Assembly: GCA_030630015.1 (NCBI GenBank)
Contig: DAOVNV010000044.1
Span: forward strand, 1 to 12,866
Length of the DNA stretch: 12,866 nt
Direction: 5' to 3'
Source: Desulfuromonadales bacterium
GTDB taxonomy: Bacteria > Desulfobacterota > Desulfuromonadia > Desulfuromonadales > BM103
Shown one piece after another: positions 1 to 5,714 of the stretch (within the stretch, counting starts at the first letter, position 1; every line of letters begins with the position of its first letter). The notes under the pieces are model-generated. The model saw only the letters and a list, made by a program, of their open reading frames with translations, searched no databases and had not been told where the DNA came from. Made by a program: the position numbers and the translations under genes.

Positions 1-236
1 ATCATGCGTTCATTGATTCTTTCTTCACCAACGGCACTCTTTCTGGAAGGGTCAGTAAGGTGTTCTATGACCGTGTAGCAATATGCCTTCGCCTTCTCTA
101 TGTCATTGGTTTTACAGGAAAATCTTTTCTGTTTTTTGTTCCATTGGAAGCTTCCATACCAATTATTGCTTTGGTTTTGTTTGTAAAGGGTGATATTTAT
201 ATCCCTGTCATAGAACTTCAACTCATTTTTCTTCAT
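1..236 (-). CDS. Tyrosine recombinase/integrase-like protein, N-terminal part (runs off window)
   Basis: The frame is open from an ATG at 236-234 to the window edge (78 codons visible, no stop). A good ribosome site, GGAG at 248-245, lies 8 bases before the start. The protein begins MKKNELKFYDRDI. It contains a segment of the type W-Y-G-S-F-x-W-N-K-K-Q-K-R-F (about residues 30-43) followed by K-T-N-D-x-x-K-A-K-A-Y-C. This resembles the N-terminal arm-binding domain of phage-type tyrosine recombinases, where a short beta-sheet with W-Y/F and basic residues precedes a helix containing KDxxEAK. The catalytic domain with R-H-R-Y lies outside the window, so the identification is inferred. It is supported by the tRNA fragment 200 bases upstream and by low GC. 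It probably integrates and excises the element at the tRNA-Ala gene. Another DNA-binding protein of the element remains possible. Confidence 0.55.
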   Translation of the reverse strand, partial: MKKNELKFYDRDINITLYKQNQSNNWYGSFQWNKKQKRFSCKTNDIEKAKAYCYTVIEHLTDPSRKSAVGEERINERM

Positions 237-258
237 TTTGGAATCTCCATATCCGTTA

Positions 259-281
259 AAACTATGATAGAAACTATGATA
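259..281. repeat. Tandem 11-bp direct repeat overlapping the integrase promoter
   Basis: AAACTATGATA occurs at 259-269 and again at 271-281, a period of 12 bases. The second copy contains the -10 box and the first covers the expected transcription start. The position suits an operator or arm-type sites for the recombinase or an excisionase; this role is inferred. Confidence 0.6.
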
Positions 282-304
282 TGAAGAAATCGCAGTTTCG
301 TCAA
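276..304 (-). promoter_or_regulatory. Sigma70-type promoter of the integrase-like gene
   Basis: On the minus strand, TTGACG (304-299) and TATCAT (281-276) are separated by exactly 17 bases. Transcription would begin near 269, about 33 bases before the start codon at 236. Confidence 0.55.
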
Positions 305-434
305 CTAATTGCTTTCTAACATGCTAAAAAATAAAAGAAAAATATGGGTTGATAAGTAGAAGTAGGGAAAATCAGTAACATACACTTGATAGATTTAAAT
401 CAGTAAAAACAGTATGTTGGCGGTTGAGAAATAG

Positions 435-480
435 GTTCGCAACGCATAGGTCGGCGGTTCGAGCCCGCTCAGCTCCACCA
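435..480 (+). tRNA. 3' fragment of tRNA-Ala(CGC), probable attachment site
   Basis: The 3' half of a tRNA is clear: anticodon loop TTCGCAA (436-442, anticodon CGC), 3' anticodon strand CGCAT, variable loop AGGTC, T-arm GGCGG-TTCGAGC-CCGCT (453-469), acceptor strand CAGCTCC (470-476), A73 and encoded CCA. U at acceptor position 70 fits the G3:U70 identity pair of tRNA-Ala. The bases before 435 (ATAGG) do not complete the anticodon stem, where ATGCG would be expected, and no D-arm or 5' acceptor strand follows upstream. It is therefore not a working tRNA gene but the duplicated 3' end left by site-specific integration. The intact gene should sit at the other end of the element. Confidence 0.8.
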
Positions 481-491
481 ATAAAAAAACA

Positions 492-520
492 GAAAGGTCT
501 GCGTGTCTCGCAAACCTTTC
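492..520. terminator. Hairpin after the tRNA fragment, probable old tRNA terminator
   Basis: GAAAGGT (492-498) pairs with ACCTTTC (514-520), and TGCG (500-503) with CGCA (509-512), around loop TGTCT with one C/A mismatch. A run of seven A at 483-489 precedes it, so the classic T-tract follows only for leftward transcription. Downstream on the plus strand is a weaker CTTTGG. Confidence 0.5.
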
Positions 521-592
521 CTTTGGATAACTGCCCGGGGTGTGTTTCTCTCGGGACAAGTTTCTTTGCTGGGATAAAAAGGGGCGAGTTGC

Positions 593-895
593 ATGGGCAT
601 TTTTATCGATCGCCGGGAAACAGACAAGCAGATCATTCTGACCTGCAAGCTCAATGCGTTGGGTTTTTACCTGAACCTGACCGCAGGATTACTGATCCTC
701 TCCGCGATGGTGTTTAACCTTGGAATTCTTTATGTGTTCGGACTGGTGATTATCCCTCTTGGGCTGGGTTCAGCTATCCCTTATTTCAGAGCGGCACTGG
801 TCATCAGGAAGGCCGTGGAGGAAGGCAAGGGCACGGTCTCCGGCAAAAAGTACTCCTTTTCCGATCCGTTGGTTTATACGATCGACAAGGATTAA
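593..895 (+). CDS. Small two-helix membrane protein of unknown function
   Basis: A 100-residue protein that I do not recognise. After a polar N-terminus (MGIFIDRRETDKQ) it shows two hydrophobic stretches, about residues 22-44 and 45-65, joined by a very short turn, then a charged C-terminal tail rich in K, E and D. This is a helical hairpin with both ends on one side of the inner membrane, probably the cytoplasm because of its charges. The ribosome site AAGGGG lies about 8 bases before the ATG. Codon use and GC match the chromosome rather than the element to the left, so this gene is probably the native neighbour downstream of the tRNA-Ala. It stands alone and is followed by a good terminator. 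Confidence 0.7.
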   Translation: MGIFIDRRETDKQIILTCKLNALGFYLNLTAGLLILSAMVFNLGILYVFGLVIIPLGLGSAIPYFRAALVIRKAVEEGKGTVSGKKYSFSDPLVYTIDKD

Positions 896-925
896 CGGAG
901 AAGTTTCCTTCAGAGACAGAATCGC

Positions 926-960
926 ACGGCCCATCGATACCATATTGATGGGCCGTTTTC
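926..960 (+). terminator. Rho-independent terminator of the small membrane protein gene
   Basis: ACGGCCCATC (926-935) pairs perfectly with GATGGGCCGT (947-956) around an 11-base loop, followed by TTTTCTTTCT. It lies between two converging genes and has its T-tract for the plus-strand transcript. Confidence 0.85.
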
Positions 961-978
961 TTTCTCGGCGGTGTCATT

Positions 979-1623
979 TTATAACAACCCCTGTTCGGCC
1001 AGGTCTTTTGTGACCCTTTCGACAAAGTCGCTCATCCTTTTTTGGAAATTATTCTCGACGACGGTTTCCAGTTGTGCAGACCAGATTAAGTCACCGGTTT
1101 TGGCATCATAAAGATTGCATTCAGCGGTGATGACCTGATACCGCGAGACAGTTGCAGGAGTATAGATCATGTCATACCTGCGATCGTAGTAACTCCAGTA
1201 GTTGCGGTAATAGGGGGCGGGGTAGTAGTCCCGGTAGCCGTAGTAGGGCCGCGATCTGTAGGTAGCATAGCCGGGGTGGACAACTTTTTCTGTGCGCTGG
1301 TCGAGGACGCGGGTGATCAGTAAAGTGTCGGCATGGTTGGCCCGAAGTTTCCTGTCGATCATGGCCCGGTCGGCTTCGTCCGAATTGGGCAGGTCCTTGT
1401 AGCTGGGAAAACTTGTGACGCCATAGGCAAGCAAGTGGCTGGCAAACTCATCCTCAAGCAGGCGGCGGTGCATTTTCTGCTTTGATACGCCGATAATGTA
1501 GACCCTGTCGATGCGGCGGTTGTATTCCGGGTCTTTCCAGGAGCCGGTGAGCTTGGTGCTTGAGCACCCGGCAAGCAACAGAAGAGCGACGCTCAGGCCG
1601 ATCCAGAATTTCACATTTTTCAT
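979..1623 (-). CDS. DUF4136-like outer-membrane lipoprotein
   Basis: A 214-residue secreted lipoprotein. The N-terminus MKNVKFWIGLSVALLLLAGC is a lipoprotein signal peptide with lipobox LLAGC, the lipidated cysteine being residue 20. Serines follow it, which fits sorting to the outer membrane. The start at 1623 is preferred over an in-frame ATG 27 bases upstream because GGAGG lies 7 bases before it. The body (motif GSWKDPEYN, a strand-rich middle, and a C-terminal AKTGDLIWSAQLET segment near an all-helical end) resembles DUF4136 proteins, whose function is unknown. A striking Tyr/Arg/Pro-rich stretch runs from about residue 120 to 155. The gene is monocistronic, with a promoter at 1741-1712. 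Membership of the family is by remembered pattern. Confidence 0.7.
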   Translation of the reverse strand: MKNVKFWIGLSVALLLLAGCSSTKLTGSWKDPEYNRRIDRVYIIGVSKQKMHRRLLEDEFASHLLAYGVTSFPSYKDLPNSDEADRAMIDRKLRANHADTLLITRVLDQRTEKVVHPGYATYRSRPYYGYRDYYPAPYYRNYWSYYDRRYDMIYTPATVSRYQVITAECNLYDAKTGDLIWSAQLETVVENNFQKRMSDFVERVTKDLAEQGLL

Positions 1624-1711
1624 AGTGACGCCTCCACTTACGTCCATCAATCTCTCCTCGCTTAATCATAACGGATGATTCTGGAAATACCAATTCGTAA
1701 TATTTCAGGTA

Positions 1712-1741
1712 TTTATCCGAAGGGGAGGGACAAGATGTCAA
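1712..1741 (-). promoter_or_regulatory. Promoter of the lipoprotein gene
   Basis: On the minus strand, a perfect TTGACA (1741-1736) is followed after 18 bases by GATAAA (1717-1712), a fair -10. The leader to the start codon at 1623 would be about 80 bases. Confidence 0.4.
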
Positions 1742-1855
1742 CTCCTCCCCCATAGCCGTTATCGCCTTCGAAAGGTTTACGGGGTTGAATTGACAACCGG
1801 TCGATGGGCAGCCTTAGGAGGAGGGGGGAGCTTTACGCCTCGGGACTTTTGGGAA

Positions 1856-1966
1856 ATGGGATCAGGCGCTTTTCTGCCGACGTTGGGGCGGTTTCTTGTC
1901 GCCTTGGCATTGTTTACAGGCTGCGGAATAGGATTTGCCGCATTGTTTGCATCGGAACATTCGTGA
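1856..1966 (+). CDS. Possible 36-residue hydrophobic peptide or gene remnant
   Basis: From the ATG at 1856 the frame gives a 36-residue peptide beginning MGSGAFLPTLGRFLVA, one hydrophobic helix ending FAALFASEHS. The frame stays open upstream to before 1760 and gives plausible protein (GGGGSFTPRDFWE), so this could instead be the C-terminal remnant of a longer gene or start at the TTG at 1790. There is no clear ribosome site at 1856. A GGAGGAGGGGGG run at 1816-1828 lies too far upstream. I do not recognise the sequence, and the evidence is weak. Confidence 0.25.
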   Translation: MGSGAFLPTLGRFLVALALFTGCGIGFAALFASEHS

Positions 1967-2111
1967 CTCCTGTACCTGAATCTGTCGGATATTCATAGAG
2001 TCAGGTCAATAAATACAACATATGGTATGGCTCCATTTTCTACCTACAACTGGTGGTAGCATATTCGTCTTTTAATGACGATTCAAGTAAAAAATTAATC
2101 CCTGTTCTAGA

Positions 2112-2127
2112 AGGCTGTCGACAGCCT
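2112..2127. repeat. Perfect 16-bp palindrome
   Basis: AGGCTGTC directly followed by its reverse complement GACAGCCT. It has no loop, so it suits a dimeric DNA-binding protein rather than an RNA hairpin. No gene start lies within 300 bases downstream. Confidence 0.6.
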
Positions 2128-2265
2128 CTTGATTGCGCCCGCCCGGATCCTTCGATATGGGTTAATCCGCTGATGAAGACATGTCTGCAGTTAATTATTT
2201 GGAGGATTCTCGGCGCAGAGTTTGTTGGAAAATATTTATTTTTCAGTTTAATTGGGGTGATTGAG

Positions 2266-2298
2266 CGGAATTCTTTAGTAAATATCTAAAGAATTCCG
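2266..2298. repeat. 13-bp perfect inverted repeat with 7-base loop
   Basis: CGGAATTCTTTAG (2266-2278) and CTAAAGAATTCCG (2286-2298) surround TAAATAT. It would form a strong hairpin, but no T-tract follows, so it is either an unusual terminator or a protein-binding site upstream of the small gene at 2428. Confidence 0.65.
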
Positions 2299-2344
2299 TA
2301 GGTTATAATACTATTTACTTTATCGGGTATAGTTAGTTTATTTC

Positions 2345-2373
2345 TTGACATTAAAGATGTTTAATGTTATCTT
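2345..2373 (+). promoter_or_regulatory. Promoter of the 48-residue protein with built-in operator
   Basis: TTGACA (2345-2350), 17 bases, then TATCTT (2368-2373). A perfect inverted repeat, ACATTAAA-GATG-TTTAATGT, fills 2348-2367. It runs from inside the -35 box to the edge of the -10 box, the classic place for a repressor to block RNA polymerase. The regulator is unknown; the half-site does not match CRP, FNR or Fur consensus closely. Confidence 0.6.
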
Positions 2374-2427
2374 TCGTTCAACTTAAACACAAAACAACTG
2401 CAGACATAAACAGAAAAGGAGATCACC

Positions 2428-2574
2428 ATGAAAACTCAAACCACTATGATGGATACCGTAAAGAGCAGCTACCTGGTTCTCGTCCTCTCGATCCTCGGCG
2501 TCTTTGCTTTTATCTCTGCCGTACTTATCGCTTGGCCGGCACTATCCTATCTCGGTGCCAAGATGTTCAACTAA
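2428..2574 (+). CDS. 48-residue single-helix membrane protein
   Basis: A short but well-supported gene: AAGGAG lies 6 bases before the ATG, a promoter lies 55 bases upstream and a strong terminator begins 26 bases after the stop. The peptide begins MKTQTTMMDTVKSSY and has one hydrophobic helix (about residues 15-40, LVLVLSILGVFAFISAVLIAW), ending SYLGAKMFN. The N-terminus is polar and mildly positive. This is a typical small integral membrane protein, possibly a regulator or accessory subunit of a membrane complex, but I do not recognise it. The operator in its promoter says it is a regulated gene in its own right rather than a remnant. Confidence 0.75.
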   Translation: MKTQTTMMDTVKSSYLVLVLSILGVFAFISAVLIAWPALSYLGAKMFN

Positions 2575-2599
2575 GTCTTAATAGGTCCCTTTGATGCAC

Positions 2600-2634
2600 A
2601 AAAGCCGCCTCCCATCTGGGAAGCGGCTTTTGTT
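2600..2634 (+). terminator. Strong rho-independent terminator
   Basis: AAAAGCCGC (2600-2608) pairs with GCGGCTTTT (2623-2631), extended inward by TCCC/GGGA (2610-2613 with 2618-2621) around loop ATCT, and followed by a short T-rich stretch. It closes the 48-residue gene's transcript. Confidence 0.85.
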
Positions 2635-2659
2635 ATGGTTTTCTTCAGTTCTCTTCGAT

Positions 2660-2725
2660 GGCAAGCCGGGGATAGCCCCGTGAAAAGCCGGGACAGCTTG
2701 CCACGCCGTAGCCTAGGCGAAGGCG
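2660..2725. repeat. Structured intergenic element, REP-like
   Basis: GGCAAGC (2660-2666) pairs with GCTTGCC (2696-2702), enclosing a small hairpin CGGGG-ATAG-CCCCG (2667-2680). Next to it, CGCC (2704-2707) and GGCG (2722-2725) flank the palindrome GCCTAGGC (2711-2718). This looks like a repeated extragenic palindrome; copy number cannot be judged here. Confidence 0.5.
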
Positions 2726-2733
2726 GGTCCCCT

Positions 2734-2769
2734 CTCAGCTCCTCATCGCTCAGCACTCAGAACTCAGTT
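2734..2769. repeat. Heptanucleotide tandem repeat next to the ferritin-like gene
   Basis: Four 7-base units starting CTCA run in phase from 2742 to 2769 (CTCATCG, CTCAGCA, CTCAGAA, CTCAGTT), with a fifth CTCAGCT one base out of phase at 2734-2740. The array ends right at the stop codon of the minus-strand gene. Confidence 0.6.
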
Positions 2770-3234
2770 TTACCCTCCCATGCCGAACATGGCTTTGTAA
2801 TCTTCCTCACATACTTCAAGGTGATGGTGGGTCGAGCTGGCATTGGCCAGGTAAACGGTGGCAATTTCGGGGTCATTGATCTGGGCGGCCATGGCTCGCA
2901 GCGACTTCTCGAGAGCATCCTCCTGCTCGATGGCGAGTTCCAGGGCCTTGCGCTCATCAAAGTCCTGGACCAGCAGGCTCTGCAGCGCCTGCCACCAGTT
3001 GGATGACGTGTTGGGCGGTTCGTTCATGAAGTCCTGAAACGAGGGGATGTCGTCACCCTGGTAAATCTTATAAAAAGATTCTGCGTGCTGGTATTCTTCC
3101 CGGGCCAGCAACTCAAACGTGCTCCGGGCTTTCTCTTCAGCCATGCGTTCGGCGCCATATTTGTAGAAATCCATGGCATCTTTTTCAGTCTGAATCGAAT
3201 CCTTGATTGCTTTTTGAATGTCCAGATTGTCCAC
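2770..3234 (-). CDS. Ferritin-like (rubrerythrin-type) four-helix protein
   Basis: A 154-residue protein starting at a GTG (3234), chosen because AAGGAG lies 7 bases upstream. An ATG 30 bases earlier lacks such a site. Helix A has TEKDAMDFY (E17) and helix B EEYQHAESFY (E47-x-x-H50), the usual di-iron ligands of rubrerythrin-like proteins. Helix C has ELAIEQEDALEKSL (E99/E105). Helix D reads ASSTHHHLEVCEEDY, where the expected glutamate of the second E-x-x-H is serine (S133/S134), although H136-H138 are present. The di-iron site may therefore be altered or asymmetric. There is no rubredoxin domain. Likely roles are iron or peroxide handling in the cytoplasm (family knowledge). It lies downstream of hypE in the same direction, with its own -10 box. 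Confidence 0.8.
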   Translation of the reverse strand: MDNLDIQKAIKDSIQTEKDAMDFYKYGAERMAEEKARSTFELLAREEYQHAESFYKIYQGDDIPSFQDFMNEPPNTSSNWWQALQSLLVQDFDERKALELAIEQEDALEKSLRAMAAQINDPEIATVYLANASSTHHHLEVCEEDYKAMFGMGG

Positions 3235-3292
3235 GGGAACTCTCCTTCTGTAGAAAAAAAACATCAGTTCAATTAGCGCTTACTCATAGCAT

Positions 3293-3298
3293 ATTATA
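3293..3298 (-). promoter_or_regulatory. -10 box before the ferritin-like gene
   Basis: A perfect TATAAT reads on the minus strand at 3298-3293, about 60 bases before the GTG start. The -35 region (AAGAAA at 17 bases) is poor, so an activator or an upstream A-rich element may help. Confidence 0.4.
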
Positions 3299-3346
3299 AC
3301 GTGCAGGTCTTGTTTTTTCTTGGTTTGCGACAAGATTTCGCAATCT

Positions 3347-4360
3347 TCAACATATCCGCGGCAACTGTTCGCCGGCCAGCATTTCGACGGCCCGCATGCC
3401 GCCGATCGCTGTTTTGAGGCGAACCTTGCCGGCAGCACGGCCGGTCACTTCGCCGATAATCGCTGCATCCCTGCCCTCAGGATGCCTGTGCATCACTCCC
3501 AGGGCTTTTTGAGCTGCGTCCGGAGCAATAAATGCGAGCAGTTTACCTTCGTTGGCAACGAACAGCGGGTCGAGTCCGAGGATGGCGCAGGCGCCTCCGA
3601 CCTCGGCAGCTATGGGGAGACAGGCTTCATCGATCGTAATCTCGATCCCCGATTGTATGGCAATCTCTTTAAGGGTTGTCGCAACGCCCCCGCGGGTCGG
3701 GTCGCGCAGAACATGGATCTCGGAGCCGGTGACATTGAGAAGGTCCTGGACCATGGCATTCAGGGAAGCGCTGTCTGAGCGGATGGAGCTTTTCAGGTTG
3801 ATGCCCTCACGGCTGGCAAGCACCGCCATACCATGGTCGCCAAGGTTGCCGCTGACCAGAACCTTGTCCCCGAGGCGAGCGTTGTCGCCCCGGATCTCGA
3901 AGTCATGCTCGATCACCCCGACCCCCGAAGTATTGATAAACAGTCGGTCTGCCTTGCCGCGCTGGACGACCTTGGTATCTCCGGTGACGATGTTAATCTG
4001 TGACTGGTCGGCTGCCTTGCGCATGCTTTCCAGGATGGCTTTCAGGTCCATAACGGGCAGGCCTTCCTCGATGATCAGACCGACACTGATGAACAGGGGG
4101 CGGGCTCCGGCCATGGCCAGATCGTTGACTGTCCCGTGGATGGCCAGGTCGCCAATATTGCCGCCGGCAAAGAATAGCGGATCGACTACGTAGGAGTCGG
4201 TTGTAAAGGCAAGGCGTCCGTTTGGTGCAGGCAGCACAGCCGAATCATTCTGATCACTTGGCCGGATGCCGGAAAGGATGGGGATGATCAGGTCGTCCAG
4301 CAGTTGATGGCTGAGCTTGCCTCCACTGCCGTGGCCGAGCAGAATGACGTCAGATTTCAC
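3347..4360 (-). CDS. hypE: HypE, carbamoyl-dehydratase of [NiFe] hydrogenase maturation
   Basis: HypE dehydrates the carbamoyl group placed on its C-terminal cysteine by HypF, giving a thiocyanate whose cyanide becomes a ligand of the hydrogenase active-site iron. The 337-residue protein has the glycine-rich LLGHGSGGK start, the ATP-binding PurM-like core (DSYVVDPLFFAGGNIGDLAIHG, then GDTKVV near residue 126, and LRDPTRGGVATTL near 218) and ends in PRIC, the modified cysteine being the last residue (C337). Length is normal for the family. The start is a GTG at 4360 with AGGAG 7 bases upstream. It is the last gene of hypABCDE and begins 21 bases after the hypD stop. HypF, which it needs, is not encoded in this window. 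Confidence 0.97.
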   Translation of the reverse strand: MKSDVILLGHGSGGKLSHQLLDDLIIPILSGIRPSDQNDSAVLPAPNGRLAFTTDSYVVDPLFFAGGNIGDLAIHGTVNDLAMAGARPLFISVGLIIEEGLPVMDLKAILESMRKAADQSQINIVTGDTKVVQRGKADRLFINTSGVGVIEHDFEIRGDNARLGDKVLVSGNLGDHGMAVLASREGINLKSSIRSDSASLNAMVQDLLNVTGSEIHVLRDPTRGGVATTLKEIAIQSGIEITIDEACLPIAAEVGGACAILGLDPLFVANEGKLLAFIAPDAAQKALGVMHRHPEGRDAAIIGEVTGRAAGKVRLKTAIGGMRAVEMLAGEQLPRIC

Positions 4361-4381
4361 TGATAACTCCTGAAACGTGGG

Positions 4382-5470
4382 TCAGGTTGCGTACTTGTAC
4401 TCCGCTGCACAGGTTCCTTCACTGGAAACCATGCAGGCTCCGACAGGATCTTCGGGCGTACAGGTACTGCGGAACAGGGGGCAATCTGTCGGCCGGGCTT
4501 TCCCTTTGAGGATCTCGCCGCAGATGCAGCCTTGATGCTCAAAGGGGGGTTCGATCTCCACTTGCAGGGATGCTGCATCGTAACCTGCGAACTCGGGTCG
4601 GAGTTTGAGGCCGCTGCCGGGTATGTCGCCGATGCCCCGCCAACGTGCATCACAGGGTTCAAAAACCTGGTTGAGAATTTCTTGCGCCCTGAGATTCCCT
4701 TCCGGTTTGACCACCCGGCTGTACTGAGTTTCGACACGGGCCTCGCCGGCAATGACCTGCCGGCTCAGCATGAGGATACCCTGCAGAACATCCAGGGGTT
4801 CAAAGCCGGTCACTACGCAGGGGACCCGGAATTCCGCAGCAAGAGGTTCATAAGCTTTGGCGCCGATGATTGCTGAAACGTGTGCCGGGCAGATATAACC
4901 GTCAATTTGCAGATCGGGGTCCTTGAGCAATGCAGCCATGGAAACCGGCATGGTCTTGTGCGAGCAGAGGACAAAGAAGTTGGAAAGCTGTTTTTTCTCA
5001 GCTGTCAGCAGGGCGCCCGCAATGGCAGGGGCCGTGGTTTCAAAGCCGACACCGAGAAACACGATGGTCGATTCAGGGGTTTGCTCGGCAAGGCTGACTG
5101 CGTCCAGTGGTGAATAGACGATCCTGATATCGGCGCCTGCAGCTTGTTCGCGCATCAGGCTGCTTGACGAGCCGGGGACACGTACCATGTCGCCAAAAGT
5201 GGTAATTATCGTTTCTGGCCGCCTGGCCAAAGCTACGGCATGGTCGATATAGCCGACCGGAGTTACGCAGACCGGACAGCCCGGACCGGAAATCAGCTGG
5301 ATTGATGCCGGTAACAGGGCGCGGATACCATGCTGACAGATCGCCATGGTATGCGTGCCGCAGACTTCCATGAAAGTCATGCTGCCGGAAAATTTCGCGA
5401 CGGACTGCCTGATAGCAGCCAACAATCCTCCAACCAGTTGTGGATCGTGGAATTCTGCGAGGTACTTCAT
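4382..5470 (-). CDS. hypD: HypD, iron-sulphur scaffold for Fe(CN)2CO assembly
   Basis: HypD works with HypC as the platform on which the Fe(CN)2CO group of [NiFe] hydrogenase is assembled. The 362-residue sequence carries the family's signature blocks: MEVCGTHT (C37), GPGCPVCVTP (C65, C68), the ICPAHVS segment, GFEPLDVLQG, and a C-terminal cysteine-rich part (GCICGEILKG, then ACMVSSEGTCAA) that binds the 4Fe-4S cluster in known HypD structures. All expected cysteines are present. Its ATG overlaps the hypC stop in an ATGA arrangement (5467-5470), so translation is coupled and near-equimolar HypC and HypD are likely. Confidence 0.97.
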   Translation of the reverse strand: MKYLAEFHDPQLVGGLLAAIRQSVAKFSGSMTFMEVCGTHTMAICQHGIRALLPASIQLISGPGCPVCVTPVGYIDHAVALARRPETIITTFGDMVRVPGSSSSLMREQAAGADIRIVYSPLDAVSLAEQTPESTIVFLGVGFETTAPAIAGALLTAEKKQLSNFFVLCSHKTMPVSMAALLKDPDLQIDGYICPAHVSAIIGAKAYEPLAAEFRVPCVVTGFEPLDVLQGILMLSRQVIAGEARVETQYSRVVKPEGNLRAQEILNQVFEPCDARWRGIGDIPGSGLKLRPEFAGYDAASLQVEIEPPFEHQGCICGEILKGKARPTDCPLFRSTCTPEDPVGACMVSSEGTCAAEYKYAT

Positions 5471-5697
5471 TCGGGTCCCAGCCCCAGATCAAGGGCCTCG
5501 CGCAGCGCCTGCAGAGTCAGAGCCGCCTCCTTTTCATCAATTTTCTCGATGGCAAAGCCAGCGTGGATCAGGACATAGTCGCCGGTGCGCACATCGTCGA
5601 GCATCATGAGGCTGGCTTCACGCTGGACCCCGTCGATTTCACAAACAGCGACATCATTCTCGATCATTTTGACCAGCATGGGAACACCCAGGCACAT
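5467..5697 (-). CDS. hypC: HypC, hydrogenase maturation chaperone
   Basis: HypC (76 residues) binds the iron precursor together with HypD and then escorts it to the hydrogenase large subunit. The hallmark N-terminus MCLGVPM is present, with the essential Cys2 directly after the initiator methionine. The small beta-barrel core is seen in AVCEIDGVQREASLMMLDDVRTGDYVLIHAGFAIEKI, and the last part is a helix rich in E and A. AAGGAG lies 7 bases before the ATG. It follows hypB after 50 bases that contain a small hairpin, and overlaps hypD by four bases. Confidence 0.97.
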   Translation of the reverse strand: MCLGVPMLVKMIENDVAVCEIDGVQREASLMMLDDVRTGDYVLIHAGFAIEKIDEKEAALTLQALREALDLGLGPE

Positions 5698-5714
5698 TCG
5701 TTCGCTCCTTATGT

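Larger units (their letters stand above)
1..434. mobile_element. Right edge of an integrative element inserted in a tRNA-Ala gene
   Basis: This AT-rich stretch carries an integrase-like N-terminus (1-236), its promoter, and about 130 bases of non-coding AT-rich DNA. It ends abruptly at the 3' fragment of a tRNA-Ala. Base composition changes sharply at about 430-480 to the GC-richer chromosome. The integrase reads leftwards, so the body of the element should lie to the left of the window. The type of element (prophage, genomic island or ICE) cannot be told from the visible part. Confidence 0.6.
1967..2344. other. AT-rich non-coding region with two palindromes
   Basis: No convincing gene is seen here. 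A 78-codon plus-strand frame from a GTG at 2053 has no ribosome site and protein unlike anything known. The stretch is clearly AT-richer than its surroundings. It holds a perfect 16-bp palindrome (2112-2127) and a 13-bp inverted repeat (2266-2298), and a TATAAT at 2304-2309 without a matching -35 box. Confidence 0.5.

Noticed and set aside
435..480. Functional tRNA gene
   Set aside because: No 5' acceptor strand, D-arm or complete anticodon stem is found upstream, so it can only be a fragment.
2053..2289. Plus-strand frame of 78 codons in the AT-rich gap
   Set aside because: It starts at a GTG without ribosome site, spans the 16-bp palindrome and ends inside the 13-bp inverted repeat; the protein looks random.
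2734..2769. CRISPR array
   Set aside because: Units are 7 bases long without spacers, and no cas genes are present.
3552..4193. Plus-strand frame of 213 codons opposite hypE
   Set aside because: It is antisense to hypE, very rich in S, R, P and M, and has no family features.
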